Positions 53,313-60,745 of a stretch of 64,000 bases of DNA are shown piece by piece. The stretch is taken from positions 558,001 to 622,000 of the forward strand of contig NZ_JAGGKV010000001.1 of assembly GCF_017874035.1 (NCBI RefSeq), given 5' to 3'. The stretch is from Paenibacillus aceris. Lineage in GTDB: Bacteria > Bacillota > Bacilli > Paenibacillales > NBRC-103111. Every line of letters starts with the position of its first letter. Position 1 is the stretch's first letter. A program made the position numbers and the translations under genes. Below the pieces are notes generated by a model. It did no database searches and was not told the origin of the DNA. It saw only the letters and a list, made by a program, of their open reading frames with translations.

Positions 53313-54437
53313 TCATTTGACAGCAATGAACACTTTGAACAGCTCACTCATTTGATCGCTCAGCAGCAGCTGCCGAATGGCCCGATTACGCTTGGAGACT
53401 TCACTGAACGGATTCGGATCGTAATGGTTCTGCAACCTCTCCAAAATGCCCTGTTCCACCAGGAACTCCCTTTGAGTCTGCAGCTTACAGTACGGAAATC
53501 CACTCTGCCTTGCAGCTATTTCCAATGCACTGAAGTTTACATGAGATGTTACATCCTGTTCCCCCACATATATCCATGGATTATCGTGGGCCTGATGTTT
53601 TCGATAACACATTAATGTCCCTTGGTAGCGATGTGCGGCATACAGCTCGTCTTCGACATCACCGTAATCAATAATTATGCAGCTCCCGCTCTTCATTCGC
53701 TGAGACACGCATGAGATCCATGACTCACTGCCTAGGTTAAGCTCACCGATTTGACCTTCCAACCATTGAACCTTCGATCGAGCTAATGTGTCTAATAGAT
53801 GTTTGGAGAGATTCGGAAGCCAAATTTCCGCGAACGTTTGATCTTGTTCCTGCCAAGTGACATAGGATTCCTCAAAACAATCTGCATTATAGCGAATTCG
53901 GTGCACTGGAAATGCATCCAATAGTTCGTTAGCAACGATAAACATATGATCTTGGGGCTCCTGAGCCATCCATTCCTGCTCACTAGCAAACTGAATAAGC
54001 TGTGTATGTGCCTCTAAAGCAGTTTGCTGAAGCGCACGATGAAACCCGCTTGATTCAATAATCGTATAGGATAATCGATCGTAAACGGCTGGAAAGCTTC
54101 TTTTTAATTCATCTAATAGATGAAGCGCCATTCGCCCGTTTCCTCCCCCCCACTCAACGAGATGAAGGGGTTCTGTGCCAGACAGCTCCGTCTGCTGCTG
54201 CATTTGACCACTTATGAAGGATGCTATCATTTCACCCATCACAGATCCAATGGAAGAGCTAGTATAAAAATCTCCTTCTTTGCCTATCTTGAGGTTCTCG
54301 TTTCGATAATAACCAAAAGGCTCGCTATAAAGACATAACTCCATATAGTCGCGGAATGAAATCGCTTTTTTTCCTGCGGATTGTATAGCTTGAATGATGG
54401 ATGCAACAACTTCCGGATGTCCAAGTTGAACATTCAA
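53313..54437 (-). CDS. MidA-like class I SAM-dependent methyltransferase (COG1565)
   Basis: A 374-residue protein of the MidA/NDUFAF7 family. The family N-terminus SFRDYMELCLYSEPFGYYRN is followed by the SAM-binding loop VEWGGGNGRMALHLLDEL (near residue 92), IIESSGFHRALQQ and FIVANELLDAFPVHRI, and a C-terminal segment with SWISCVSQRMKSGSCIIIDYGDVEDELY. NDUFAF7 methylates an arginine of complex I in mitochondria; bacterial targets are unknown. GGAGGGG is 9 nt before the ATG. It is divergent from the lipoprotein gene at 54526. Confidence 0.88.
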   Translation of the reverse strand: MNVQLGHPEVVASIIQAIQSAGKKAISFRDYMELCLYSEPFGYYRNENLKIGKEGDFYTSSSIGSVMGEMIASFISGQMQQQTELSGTEPLHLVEWGGGNGRMALHLLDELKRSFPAVYDRLSYTIIESSGFHRALQQTALEAHTQLIQFASEQEWMAQEPQDHMFIVANELLDAFPVHRIRYNADCFEESYVTWQEQDQTFAEIWLPNLSKHLLDTLARSKVQWLEGQIGELNLGSESWISCVSQRMKSGSCIIIDYGDVEDELYAAHRYQGTLMCYRKHQAHDNPWIYVGEQDVTSHVNFSALEIAARQSGFPYCKLQTQREFLVEQGILERLQNHYDPNPFSEVSKRNRAIRQLLLSDQMSELFKVFIAVK

Positions 54438-54462
54438 AGAAACCCCTCCAATTCTTTACTTA

Positions 54463-54491
54463 AAGACAAAGCTGTATGAAACCATTATAAT
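54463..54491 (+). promoter_or_regulatory. Candidate promoter of the 54526 lipoprotein gene
   Basis: AAGACA (54463-54468) and a perfect TATAAT (54486-54491) are 17 nt apart. A transcript from here starts after the first in-frame ATG at 54490, which supports the later ATG at 54526. Confidence 0.6.
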
Positions 54492-54525
54492 GAATATGGA
54501 TCATGGAAGGAGAGACAAAACTCGC

Positions 54526-55491
54526 ATGTCAAAGAAGTGGATCACCCTTACAGCGGTAGCGGCAATCAGCCTGTTATCGTTGACAGCTTGTACGGATAAT
54601 ACGAAAGTAAAAGAAGCTTTTGAGCAATCTCTAAGTAAACAAAATGAAATGAAATCTTACACATTTGAAGGCAGCACAACGCTTTCCATCAGTGACGGCT
54701 TGTTAAAAACATCAAACCCCTTAACAAATGGGCTTGTGTCTTTGGTCAAAGAAAGCACCATGGATTGGAAGGGGATTAGCAATGTAGACCCACTCGAATT
54801 CCAAACGGATTTGAAAATAACCCCAAAAGGCTCTACGTCACCTTTTGAAATTCCAATTCTCATTAAAGATAGCAAATTGTATTTTAATATGCCAGCTTTA
54901 AATAAGACGCCTGACGAGTTCTACGCCGTTGATTTGCAGCAAATGAGCCAAAACAGCAAGAGTGCTTTAACGCTGGACACATTGAAAAACACATCCCAGC
55001 TGTCGACTGCGCTTGGCAATCTCGTTTTTAATGGCATTGATCCAAAGTGGTATAAAGAGGACAAAGCACCCGTTAAACTTAAGGACGGATCATCCGCCAA
55101 ATCCATCAGCGTAGAACTCACAAGCAAAAACGAAAAAGATATCAATACCATATTCCAAACAAAGCTGCCAGAGTTTTACGGGTACTTGCAAAACAACGGT
55201 TTCCTCTCCGCAGACAAAGCGGAACTGTTAAAAAAAGGCCAGCCTTCTGCCATTCAGCTAAAAGCGCCGAGCAAGATGGTTGTCGCAATTGATGACAGCG
55301 GCTTTATCCGAGAGCAAACCTTTGATATTGCTTTTCAAATGACCGTCGACGGCAAGGTTCAGGATAATCATATCGTGCTTCACCAAACCTACGACGCTAT
55401 CAATAAAGCGACACCTGTAACGAAGGAAGTACCGAAGAATGTCAAAAACTTTGATGACATCCTAAAGCTTATAGCACCGGCTAAAAAATAG
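54526..55491 (+). CDS. Lipoprotein of unknown function
   Basis: A 321-residue secreted lipoprotein: signal peptide MSKKWITLTAVAAISLLSLTAC with lipobox cysteine 22. I do not recognise the rest. It is rich in alternating hydrophobic strands and lysines (for example YTFEGSTTLSISDGLL, VDPLEFQTDLKITPKG, AIQLKAPSKMVVAIDDSGFIREQTF), which suggests a beta-sheet fold such as the LolA/LppX type; that is only an impression. The ATG at 54526 is chosen because the promoter -10 covers the earlier ATG and GGAGAG lies 11 nt upstream. A terminator follows. Confidence 0.8.
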   Translation: MSKKWITLTAVAAISLLSLTACTDNTKVKEAFEQSLSKQNEMKSYTFEGSTTLSISDGLLKTSNPLTNGLVSLVKESTMDWKGISNVDPLEFQTDLKITPKGSTSPFEIPILIKDSKLYFNMPALNKTPDEFYAVDLQQMSQNSKSALTLDTLKNTSQLSTALGNLVFNGIDPKWYKEDKAPVKLKDGSSAKSISVELTSKNEKDINTIFQTKLPEFYGYLQNNGFLSADKAELLKKGQPSAIQLKAPSKMVVAIDDSGFIREQTFDIAFQMTVDGKVQDNHIVLHQTYDAINKATPVTKEVPKNVKNFDDILKLIAPAKK

Positions 55492-55503
55492 ACATCGTGC
55501 GAA

Positions 55504-55538
55504 ATACTTACTTCTTCCCCCGAGGTAAGTATTTTTTT
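55504..55538 (+). terminator. Terminator of the 54526 lipoprotein gene
   Basis: ATACTTAC and GTAAGTAT form a perfect stem with a pyrimidine-rich loop, followed by a run of T. Confidence 0.85.
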
Positions 55539-55592
55539 GTGCTTCATTTAATAGAAATATGATAATCTGTTCATAGGGGGAGAATACGTTCA

Positions 55593-56687
55593 ATGAAATA
55601 TAAATTCGTAGCTATGATGACATCCATGCTCTTGCTCATACAACTCACTCTGCCGCTCTACACAGTGACAGCAGAAGAAAATAATCCGGGAGCCGATGAA
55701 ACCAAAGAACTCGTCCAAAAAGGACTTACCATTTTTGAAATCGATAAAGAAGTAAACCGGCTGAATGCGCAAGATGCCAATATCGTCTTACAAATCAAGC
55801 AAAATGAACAAGATATTACGAAACAGAGCAGCAATGTTGACAGCTCGCGAAAGCATGCAGGCCAAGTAATGAGGGCTTACTACACAGGAGACCGTGATTC
55901 GATCTGGATGCTGCTGTTTTCCGTTAATTCCTTTGCGGATGCCTTGCGCATGTTTGAATATCTGCAGATGATCATTTCGAATGATCATCGCGCATTAGCA
56001 GCTTTTACAGATTCGTTTAACAAATTAAAAAGCTTACAAAGTGAACTGCAAGCATCCCGTGCCCAGCTTCAGAAGACAAAAGATAAATATCTTGAGCAGC
56101 GGGAAAGACTTGTGAAGCTGCAAGATGAGTTGGACAAACAACTAGCCGTCAGCGCCCAGGCTTCAGTCATAGAGAACCAAATCAAGAGTTTAAACGAACA
56201 ATGGAAACAAGTAGGTGTTCCCTTATTCCGTGAGTACTTGAATAATTTGTCCGCGGCGTTCCGCGATCTTCCGCAATATGTTACAAAAGAAAGTAAATTT
56301 ATGGACTTATCCTCAATTAAAAATCCGGTAATTACAATCAGCGATACTGATTTTAACGCATATCTGCATGGCAAAAACGAGCTTCTGCAAAATTTGAATT
56401 TCCAATTCGCTGACGATTCCATTATCGCCAAGGGTCAAAAGGATCAGGTGCAGATATCAATCACAGGCAAATTCCTATTGAAGGAGAATCCGGACATGAA
56501 TGAAGTCCGTTTTGTCGTGGATAAGTTGGAGTTTAACGGTTTCCAACTGCCGGATACCACCATTGAAGATTTCTCAAAGGAATTTCAACTTGGCTTTGTA
56601 CCGAAAAAAATCGTCAGCTATCTGGATGTCGTTAGTGTTGAAACGAAAAATGGCACCGCAGTTGTGAAACTCAAATTATCCTTGTAA
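55593..56687 (+). CDS. Secreted coiled-coil protein resembling PcsB/CwlO regulators without a catalytic domain
   Basis: A 364-residue exported protein. The signal peptide spans about 1-25 (MMTSMLLLIQLTLPLYTVTA). Residues about 45-200 are coiled coil, and RAYYTGDRDSIWMLLFSVNSFADALRMFEYLQMIISNDHRAL looks like the PcsB/CwlO N-terminal coiled-coil domain that in other Gram-positives connects cell-wall hydrolases to FtsEX. After this come about 130 residues of beta-rich sequence with no NlpC/P60, CHAP or M23 motif, so it is not itself a hydrolase of those types. RBS GGGGGAG precedes the ATG. The following gene starts 37 nt later. Confidence 0.7.
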   Translation: MKYKFVAMMTSMLLLIQLTLPLYTVTAEENNPGADETKELVQKGLTIFEIDKEVNRLNAQDANIVLQIKQNEQDITKQSSNVDSSRKHAGQVMRAYYTGDRDSIWMLLFSVNSFADALRMFEYLQMIISNDHRALAAFTDSFNKLKSLQSELQASRAQLQKTKDKYLEQRERLVKLQDELDKQLAVSAQASVIENQIKSLNEQWKQVGVPLFREYLNNLSAAFRDLPQYVTKESKFMDLSSIKNPVITISDTDFNAYLHGKNELLQNLNFQFADDSIIAKGQKDQVQISITGKFLLKENPDMNEVRFVVDKLEFNGFQLPDTTIEDFSKEFQLGFVPKKIVSYLDVVSVETKNGTAVVKLKLSL

Positions 56688-56724
56688 ACTAGCTATGGAT
56701 AATTAAATAAAGCGAGGACTTACG

Positions 56725-57213
56725 ATGGAAACGAAAATTGGATTATTAATGGATGTACCGGATGGAAAATTGATTAATTTTTATACCCAGATCGAGAAAG
56801 CGCTGGCAGGCAAAGCGGAGATTTTCGACCGCGACAACGAAATGTTAATTGTCAGCAATGAGGCGCAGAAGTTTGCTGTGCTTGAGGTAATGGCTCAGCA
56901 TAACGTAGATACGGACCAAATGGCCTTATGCTTGCTGCCAGAAGACGCAGAGTTGACTGATCTTTTCAGCGACTATGGGTTTACAAGCGAAGGCGAGAAC
57001 AACTACTTATACGAGAAATTGGTTGTCCCCTTTCGATTTACCGAGGACAGCCAGCAAGCGGATGTCGATCAGGCGTCGCTTCAAATCGAAGAACATCTGC
57101 TAGCTCTGTACAAAGATCATCATCGCGATGTCTATGTCGTAGATCGCCAGCTCGAAGAGCTTATGCAAGGCATTGCCAAGGCTTATCGATGCCGCATTGA
57201 AATCCTTGCTTGA
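56725..57213 (+). CDS. Protein of unknown function
   Basis: A 162-residue soluble acidic protein I do not recognise. It starts METKIGLLMDVPDGKLINFYTQIEKALAGKAEIF and has no signal peptide or membrane segment. Secondary structure looks mixed; the C-terminal half is helical (DVDQASLQIEEHLLALYKDHHRDVYVV) and ends CRIEILA. RBS AAGCGAGGA is near the ATG. It is close after the secreted coiled-coil gene, so they may share a transcript, and it ends at a bidirectional terminator. Confidence 0.75.
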   Translation: METKIGLLMDVPDGKLINFYTQIEKALAGKAEIFDRDNEMLIVSNEAQKFAVLEVMAQHNVDTDQMALCLLPEDAELTDLFSDYGFTSEGENNYLYEKLVVPFRFTEDSQQADVDQASLQIEEHLLALYKDHHRDVYVVDRQLEELMQGIAKAYRCRIEILA

Positions 57214-57220
57214 AACCAAT

Positions 57221-57259
57221 AAACCCCTCATTCCCACTTTGATGTGGAATGAGGGGTTT
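57221..57259. terminator. Bidirectional terminator between the 56725 gene and the PhoH-like gene
   Basis: AAACCCCTCATTCCCAC and GTGGAATGAGGGGTTT form a 17-bp stem, with A residues on the left and T on the right. Confidence 0.9.
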
Positions 57260-57263
57260 TTGA

Positions 57264-58595
57264 TTAGAGCAGATCAGCCGCTAACTGCGCAAGATGCGAG
57301 CGTTCTCCTCGCTCGAGCGTAATATGCCCGCTTATGCCCTCCTGCTTGAATCGTTCCACCACATAAGTTAATCCGTTACTTGAAGCATCAAGATAAGGAT
57401 GGTCAATTTGATCTGGATCACCTAACAAGACAATTTTACTGCCTTCGCCTACACGTGAAACGATCGTTTTGATCTCGTGCTTGGATAAATTTTGCGCTTC
57501 ATCAATAATGATGAATTGCCCTGGGATGGAACGTCCACGAATGTACGTGAGCGCTTCGACTTGAATGCTGCCGAGGCCGGCAAGCACTTTCTCAATGTCG
57601 CCTGGTTTCTTCGTATCGAACAAATACTCAAGATTATCATAGATCGGCTGCATCCAAGGGCGCAGCTTTTCCTCTTTTTCACCAGGCAAATAACCGATAT
57701 CCTTGCCCATAGGTACAACAGGCCGAGCAATAAGCAATTTCTTGTATTTCCGGTCATCTTCAATTTTCATAAGGCCCGCAGCCAGCGTTAGCAGTGTCTT
57801 ACCTGTACCCGCTTTCCCAGTGAGGGTGACGAGCGGGATATCGTCATTGAGCAGAAGCTCAAGAGCCATGCGCTGCTGCGCATTTCGCGCGGCAATTCCC
57901 CAGATGGGATCGTTACTCATAAAGAGCGGCTCAAGTTTTTTGGCATCTGTCGTGACTTTCAATAAAGCTGATTTGGAAGAGCCTAGTTCGTCACGCAATA
58001 TAACAAATTCATGGGGATGAAGCATGTACCCTAAATTCAATGAAGTCACAGTCAAGAAACGGTATGAATAGAACTCGTCAATCACAGACGGGTGAACGTA
58101 CAATGTGATGCAACCTGTGTACATATCTGTCTGAGCTACGATTCGGTCAGTTAAATAATCCTGCGCGGGAATGCCAAGCACATCCGCCTTGATCCGTACC
58201 AGCGTATCTTTACTTACGATAACAACAGGTCTCGGAAAATCATTGGCCTGCTCTTCTAGATGGTAATTGAGGGCTACGGCCAGGATTCGGTTATCATTTG
58301 TTAGTTCAGAAAAAGTATCTTGCAGTTTAGCGAAGCTTCGGTGGTTAAGCTCAACTTTGATGCTTCCGCCTCGTTCCAGCGTGATGCCATCGGATAACGT
58401 ACCCTTGGTTCTTAAACCATCGAGTAACCGTGAAACATGTCTTGCATTTCGGCCTATTTCATCCGCATTTCGTTTCTTAGAATCGATCTCCTCCAACACC
58501 ACGGCGGGTATGACTACTTCATTATCTTCGAACGCGAATAAGGCATTTGGATCCTGAAGCAGTACATTGGTATCTAACACGTAAATTTTTTTCAT
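57264..58595 (-). CDS. ylaK: PhoH-like ATPase with PIN domain (YlaK type)
   Basis: A 443-residue fusion of an N-terminal PIN-type nuclease fold (about 1-140, MKKIYVLDTNVLLQDPNALFAF with the conserved Asp) and a C-terminal PhoH ATPase (about 230-440) with Walker A LTGKAGTGKTLLTLAAG, Walker B FIIIDEAQNLS and TRGEGSKIVLLGDPDQID. PhoH2-type proteins are toxin-like helicase-nucleases in some bacteria; in Bacillus the role is unclear. ATG at 58595 is 8 nt after GGAGGGG; the frame is open to 58796 but starts earlier have no RBS. It is divergent from the YlaJ-like lipoprotein gene, the same neighbour pairing as ylaJ-ylaK in Bacillus. Confidence 0.9.
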   Translation of the reverse strand: MKKIYVLDTNVLLQDPNALFAFEDNEVVIPAVVLEEIDSKKRNADEIGRNARHVSRLLDGLRTKGTLSDGITLERGGSIKVELNHRSFAKLQDTFSELTNDNRILAVALNYHLEEQANDFPRPVVIVSKDTLVRIKADVLGIPAQDYLTDRIVAQTDMYTGCITLYVHPSVIDEFYSYRFLTVTSLNLGYMLHPHEFVILRDELGSSKSALLKVTTDAKKLEPLFMSNDPIWGIAARNAQQRMALELLLNDDIPLVTLTGKAGTGKTLLTLAAGLMKIEDDRKYKKLLIARPVVPMGKDIGYLPGEKEEKLRPWMQPIYDNLEYLFDTKKPGDIEKVLAGLGSIQVEALTYIRGRSIPGQFIIIDEAQNLSKHEIKTIVSRVGEGSKIVLLGDPDQIDHPYLDASSNGLTYVVERFKQEGISGHITLERGERSHLAQLAADLL

Positions 58596-58641
58596 TGGTG
58601 TGTCCCCTCCCAGATTTGGCGTCAGATCATTGGTTATATTT

Positions 58642-58670
58642 ATTACATACAACCTAACTGCACAGGACAA
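58642..58670 (-). promoter_or_regulatory. Candidate promoter of the PhoH-like gene
   Basis: On the minus strand TTGTCC (58665-58670) and TGTAAT (58642-58647) are 17 nt apart, in the 110-nt gap to the divergent YlaJ-like gene. Confidence 0.5.
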
Positions 58671-58705
58671 ACTAAACGCGAGATTCAAGGAAAGGATCGA
58701 TTCTA

Positions 58706-59251
58706 GTGAGACTATTGTGCGTATTATCGTTGGTACTAACCCTCGCGGTTGGCTGTAGTCAAGCGCCGAAAAGCGGAGCCCCCTCTCAAGATACAAATCA
58801 AAGACAAGTAAAGGTTCAACAAATTGCTCCGCAAAAGCCGGAAATCAAAGATTCTAAAGCTGTTGCAGAACGTTTGGAAAGCCTAGCCACCAGTATCCCA
58901 CAAGTTGAAAGCGCGCATTGTGTCGTGTTCGGCAATACCGCCGTGGTTGGCATCAATCTCAGAAAAGATATGGACAGAGCGAAAGTCGGCACCGTCAAAT
59001 ATTCGGTTGCAGAAGCTCTGAAGAAAGATCCATACGGTGTGAATGCCATCGTGACAGCAGATCTAGATTTAGATCAGCGGCTGCGCAACATTCGGGATAA
59101 CATCAAGGCAGGAAGGCCGATTACTGGGTTCGCTGAGCAAATGGCGGATATCATGGGCCGGGCCATACCACAACTGCCGCGTGATATTCGCAATCCCCAA
59201 GACAACACAGGACCTAATGACGCGAACCAGGCCGGGAATCCAAATCCATAA
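58706..59251 (+). CDS. YhcN/YlaJ family sporulation lipoprotein
   Basis: A 181-residue lipoprotein: signal peptide with lipobox LAVGC (cysteine near residue 17), a Ser/Gln/Lys linker, then the YhcN/YlaJ domain (about 45-160: VAERLESLATSIPQVESAHCVVFGNTAVVGINLRKDMDRAKVGTVKYSVAEALK) and a Pro/Asn-rich tail. Family members are made during sporulation or sit in the spore membranes; exact role unknown. The first codon is GTG, 9 nt after AAAGGA. It ends at a terminator that also overlaps the small minus-strand gene. Confidence 0.88.
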   Translation: MRLLCVLSLVLTLAVGCSQAPKSGAPSQDTNQRQVKVQQIAPQKPEIKDSKAVAERLESLATSIPQVESAHCVVFGNTAVVGINLRKDMDRAKVGTVKYSVAEALKKDPYGVNAIVTADLDLDQRLRNIRDNIKAGRPITGFAEQMADIMGRAIPQLPRDIRNPQDNTGPNDANQAGNPNP

Positions 59252-59267
59252 TTCGCGGAAAGATAAC

Positions 59268-59303
59268 AAAAAGCCTGACTGCACACAGCAGATCTAGGCT
59301 TTT
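59268..59303. terminator. Terminator after the YlaJ-like gene
   Basis: AAAGCCTGA... and ...CTAGGCTTT arms with an inner TGCAC/GTGCA-type stem, then a run of T. It overlaps the last codons of the small minus-strand gene at 59294, and may work in both directions. Confidence 0.8.
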
Positions 59304-59437
59304 TTTATCGCATCAAAAACTTGGCCGGGTGGCTTAACAGTTACTCGGCACGCAAAAGTTTTCTCATATTCAACTGTTGTCATCAATAGGGCGCGGTCAA
59401 TCATTTGCTCCAGTAAAGCTGTGATGTGTTCAGCCAT
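59294..59437 (-). CDS. Small protein, 47 residues, unknown function
   Basis: A short open frame with excellent translation signals: GGAGG 9 nt before ATG, then 47 codons and TAG. The product starts MAEHITALLEQMIDRALL and contains EKTFACRVTVKPPGQVFDAIKKA at the end. It is amphipathic, with a helical N-terminus. The stop lies inside the terminator hairpin. It sits between the YlaJ-like gene and the 59619 gene, where Bacillus has ylaI, but does not resemble the cysteine-rich YlaI. I do not recognise it. Confidence 0.65.
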   Translation of the reverse strand: MAEHITALLEQMIDRALLMTTVEYEKTFACRVTVKPPGQVFDAIKKA

Positions 59438-59618
59438 ATCGCTAGCGCCTCCTACAAGGGTGGTTGAAAACGCTCCTTACACTAACAGTATAGCATAGCC
59501 GGTGGCAAGCGTTCCACCATTATGTATCTATTTTCAGATCATGCGAACACTCCTTTTTCACCCAGATATACCTTATTGTACGTCGGATTGAAAAAGTTAT
59601 GTCGCTTAAATATCCTGC

Positions 59619-59900
59619 TTATTGATTATTGTAAATCGGATTGGCGTTAATATCATCCAGCAGCTTCTCCGCGGCTTCGCGGTCAAAACTCTGTTTGCTC
59701 TTGATCCCCTCACGCTCATAAGAAATATGAATTTTCATCGGATCGGCTTCATCCACAAGTTCGATTTGGCTGACCCCATGGTCTTCATGCAAAATCATGG
59801 CGAAGAAATCCAGCGTTTCTTTAGCAGCCTCATCACTGGGTCTAGCTTCGCTAACAATGTGCATTTGCAGCCAGTTGAAAAACGTATCCTGGAGATTCAT
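59619..59900 (-). CDS. Small acidic protein of unknown function
   Basis: A 93-residue protein, MNLQDTFFNWLQMHIVSEARPSDEAAKETLDFFAMILHEDHGV, ending KLLDDINANPIYNNQ. It is acidic and mostly helical, with no signal peptide or membrane segment. The start is an ATG near the end of the preceding gene, only 5 nt away, with no strong RBS next to it (AGAGGATGGG lies about 15 nt upstream), so translation may be coupled. I do not recognise it. The stretch 59438-59618 is A+T-rich and shows no further gene. Confidence 0.7.
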   Translation of the reverse strand: MNLQDTFFNWLQMHIVSEARPSDEAAKETLDFFAMILHEDHGVSQIELVDEADPMKIHISYEREGIKSKQSFDREAAEKLLDDINANPIYNNQ

Positions 59901-59905
59901 GTTAA

Positions 59906-60337
59906 TTAATGCCCATCCTCTCTAAGTAAAATAACGTCGCAGCCGGACTCCAGCCAACGCAGCCATTGATTTTTCCATCTGATCGACTCCGCATTCAAAT
60001 CGCCTTCATTCAAGGATGAGACTAATTGCATCGCTTCGTCGCGCGTGAGAAGACGGTCCAGAAAGGCCTCTGCACAATGCGAGAGGTGAAACGGGTCACC
60101 ATCAAAACGAATCGCATCCGAATGCCCTAAATCGAATTCTACAAGCTCTGAACCGCATAACTCCTCGTCCTCGCTCAAAAGGAGGCTGGATTTAAACATA
60201 GCAAGCAATCTGGGATGTCCCCCACTCGCCAGCTCACGGAACTTTTCCAACGCATTCAGCGGCGTACAGTTGATCCTGTCAGCACCAAGCACCAGTGGCG
60301 AGTAGCTCACAATCGGAGTTAACCAGAATCGCGTCAT
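59906..60337 (-). CDS. Protein of unknown function
   Basis: A 143-residue soluble protein starting MTRFWLTPIVSYSPLVLGADRINCTPLNALEKF. It is mixed in composition, with an acidic segment in the middle, and a C-terminus WLRWLESGCDVILLREDGH. No domain recognised. Its ATG overlaps the stop of the YlaH-like gene by 4 nt (ATGA), so it is translated with it. It precedes the small acidic 93-residue gene. Confidence 0.7.
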   Translation of the reverse strand: MTRFWLTPIVSYSPLVLGADRINCTPLNALEKFRELASGGHPRLLAMFKSSLLLSEDEELCGSELVEFDLGHSDAIRFDGDPFHLSHCAEAFLDRLLTRDEAMQLVSSLNEGDLNAESIRWKNQWLRWLESGCDVILLREDGH

Positions 60338-60666
60338 TCCGGGTTACCGCTTCCAGTTCTTTTCTCGATAAAATAACGAATTCGAACCAGAAACATTAAA
60401 GAAATGGCTACTGTCAAGCATAATACTATCGGTAAGCCTACAAGTTGAAAACCAAGCAGCATAATCGATCCGATCGCCATTAGCACGTAAACGATGGCCG
60501 TTTTGAGAATCGGCAATTTGCGAGTGCGAAAAACTTTGTTATACACGTAGGACATGAATATAAAGATTAACAAATAAGTGATGTAAATGTGATTACCAAA
60601 CCACTCGTTCAAAGCCGTCAACACCATACACTCCATTTCGCTAAAAAAAGTAATGTCAACTCTCAT
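60334..60666 (-). CDS. YlaH-like membrane protein
   Basis: Up to 110 residues with three hydrophobic segments (ITYLLIFIFMSYVYNKVF, TAIVYVLMAIGSIMLLGF and VGLPIVLCLTVAISLMFLV) and a basic C-terminus RIRYFIEKRTGSGNPE. It resembles Bacillus YlaH, also next to typA/ylaG. Function unknown. The start is uncertain: ATG at 60666, or a later ATG or GTG close to the GGAG in the middle of the first 15 codons. It lies between typA and the 59906 gene. Confidence 0.8.
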   Translation of the reverse strand: MRVDITFFSEMECMVLTALNEWFGNHIYITYLLIFIFMSYVYNKVFRTRKLPILKTAIVYVLMAIGSIMLLGFQLVGLPIVLCLTVAISLMFLVRIRYFIEKRTGSGNPE

Positions 60667-60693
60667 TATCGCTCAATTGCGCAAATAAATAAA

Positions 60694-60723
60694 GGGAAAT
60701 GCAACCGGATGGCTGACATTTCC
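60694..60723 (-). terminator. Terminator of typA
   Basis: GGGAAATG and CATTTCCC pair around a 14-nt loop; the minus strand then reads TTTATTTATTTG. Confidence 0.7.
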
Positions 60724-60745
60724 CCTATTAAGAACACTTTGTGAA

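Noticed and set aside
57264..58796. Start of the PhoH-like gene at 58796
   Set aside because: The extra 67 residues have no resemblance to the family, cross the divergent promoter region and overlap the YlaJ-like gene; the ATG at 58595 has a strong RBS.
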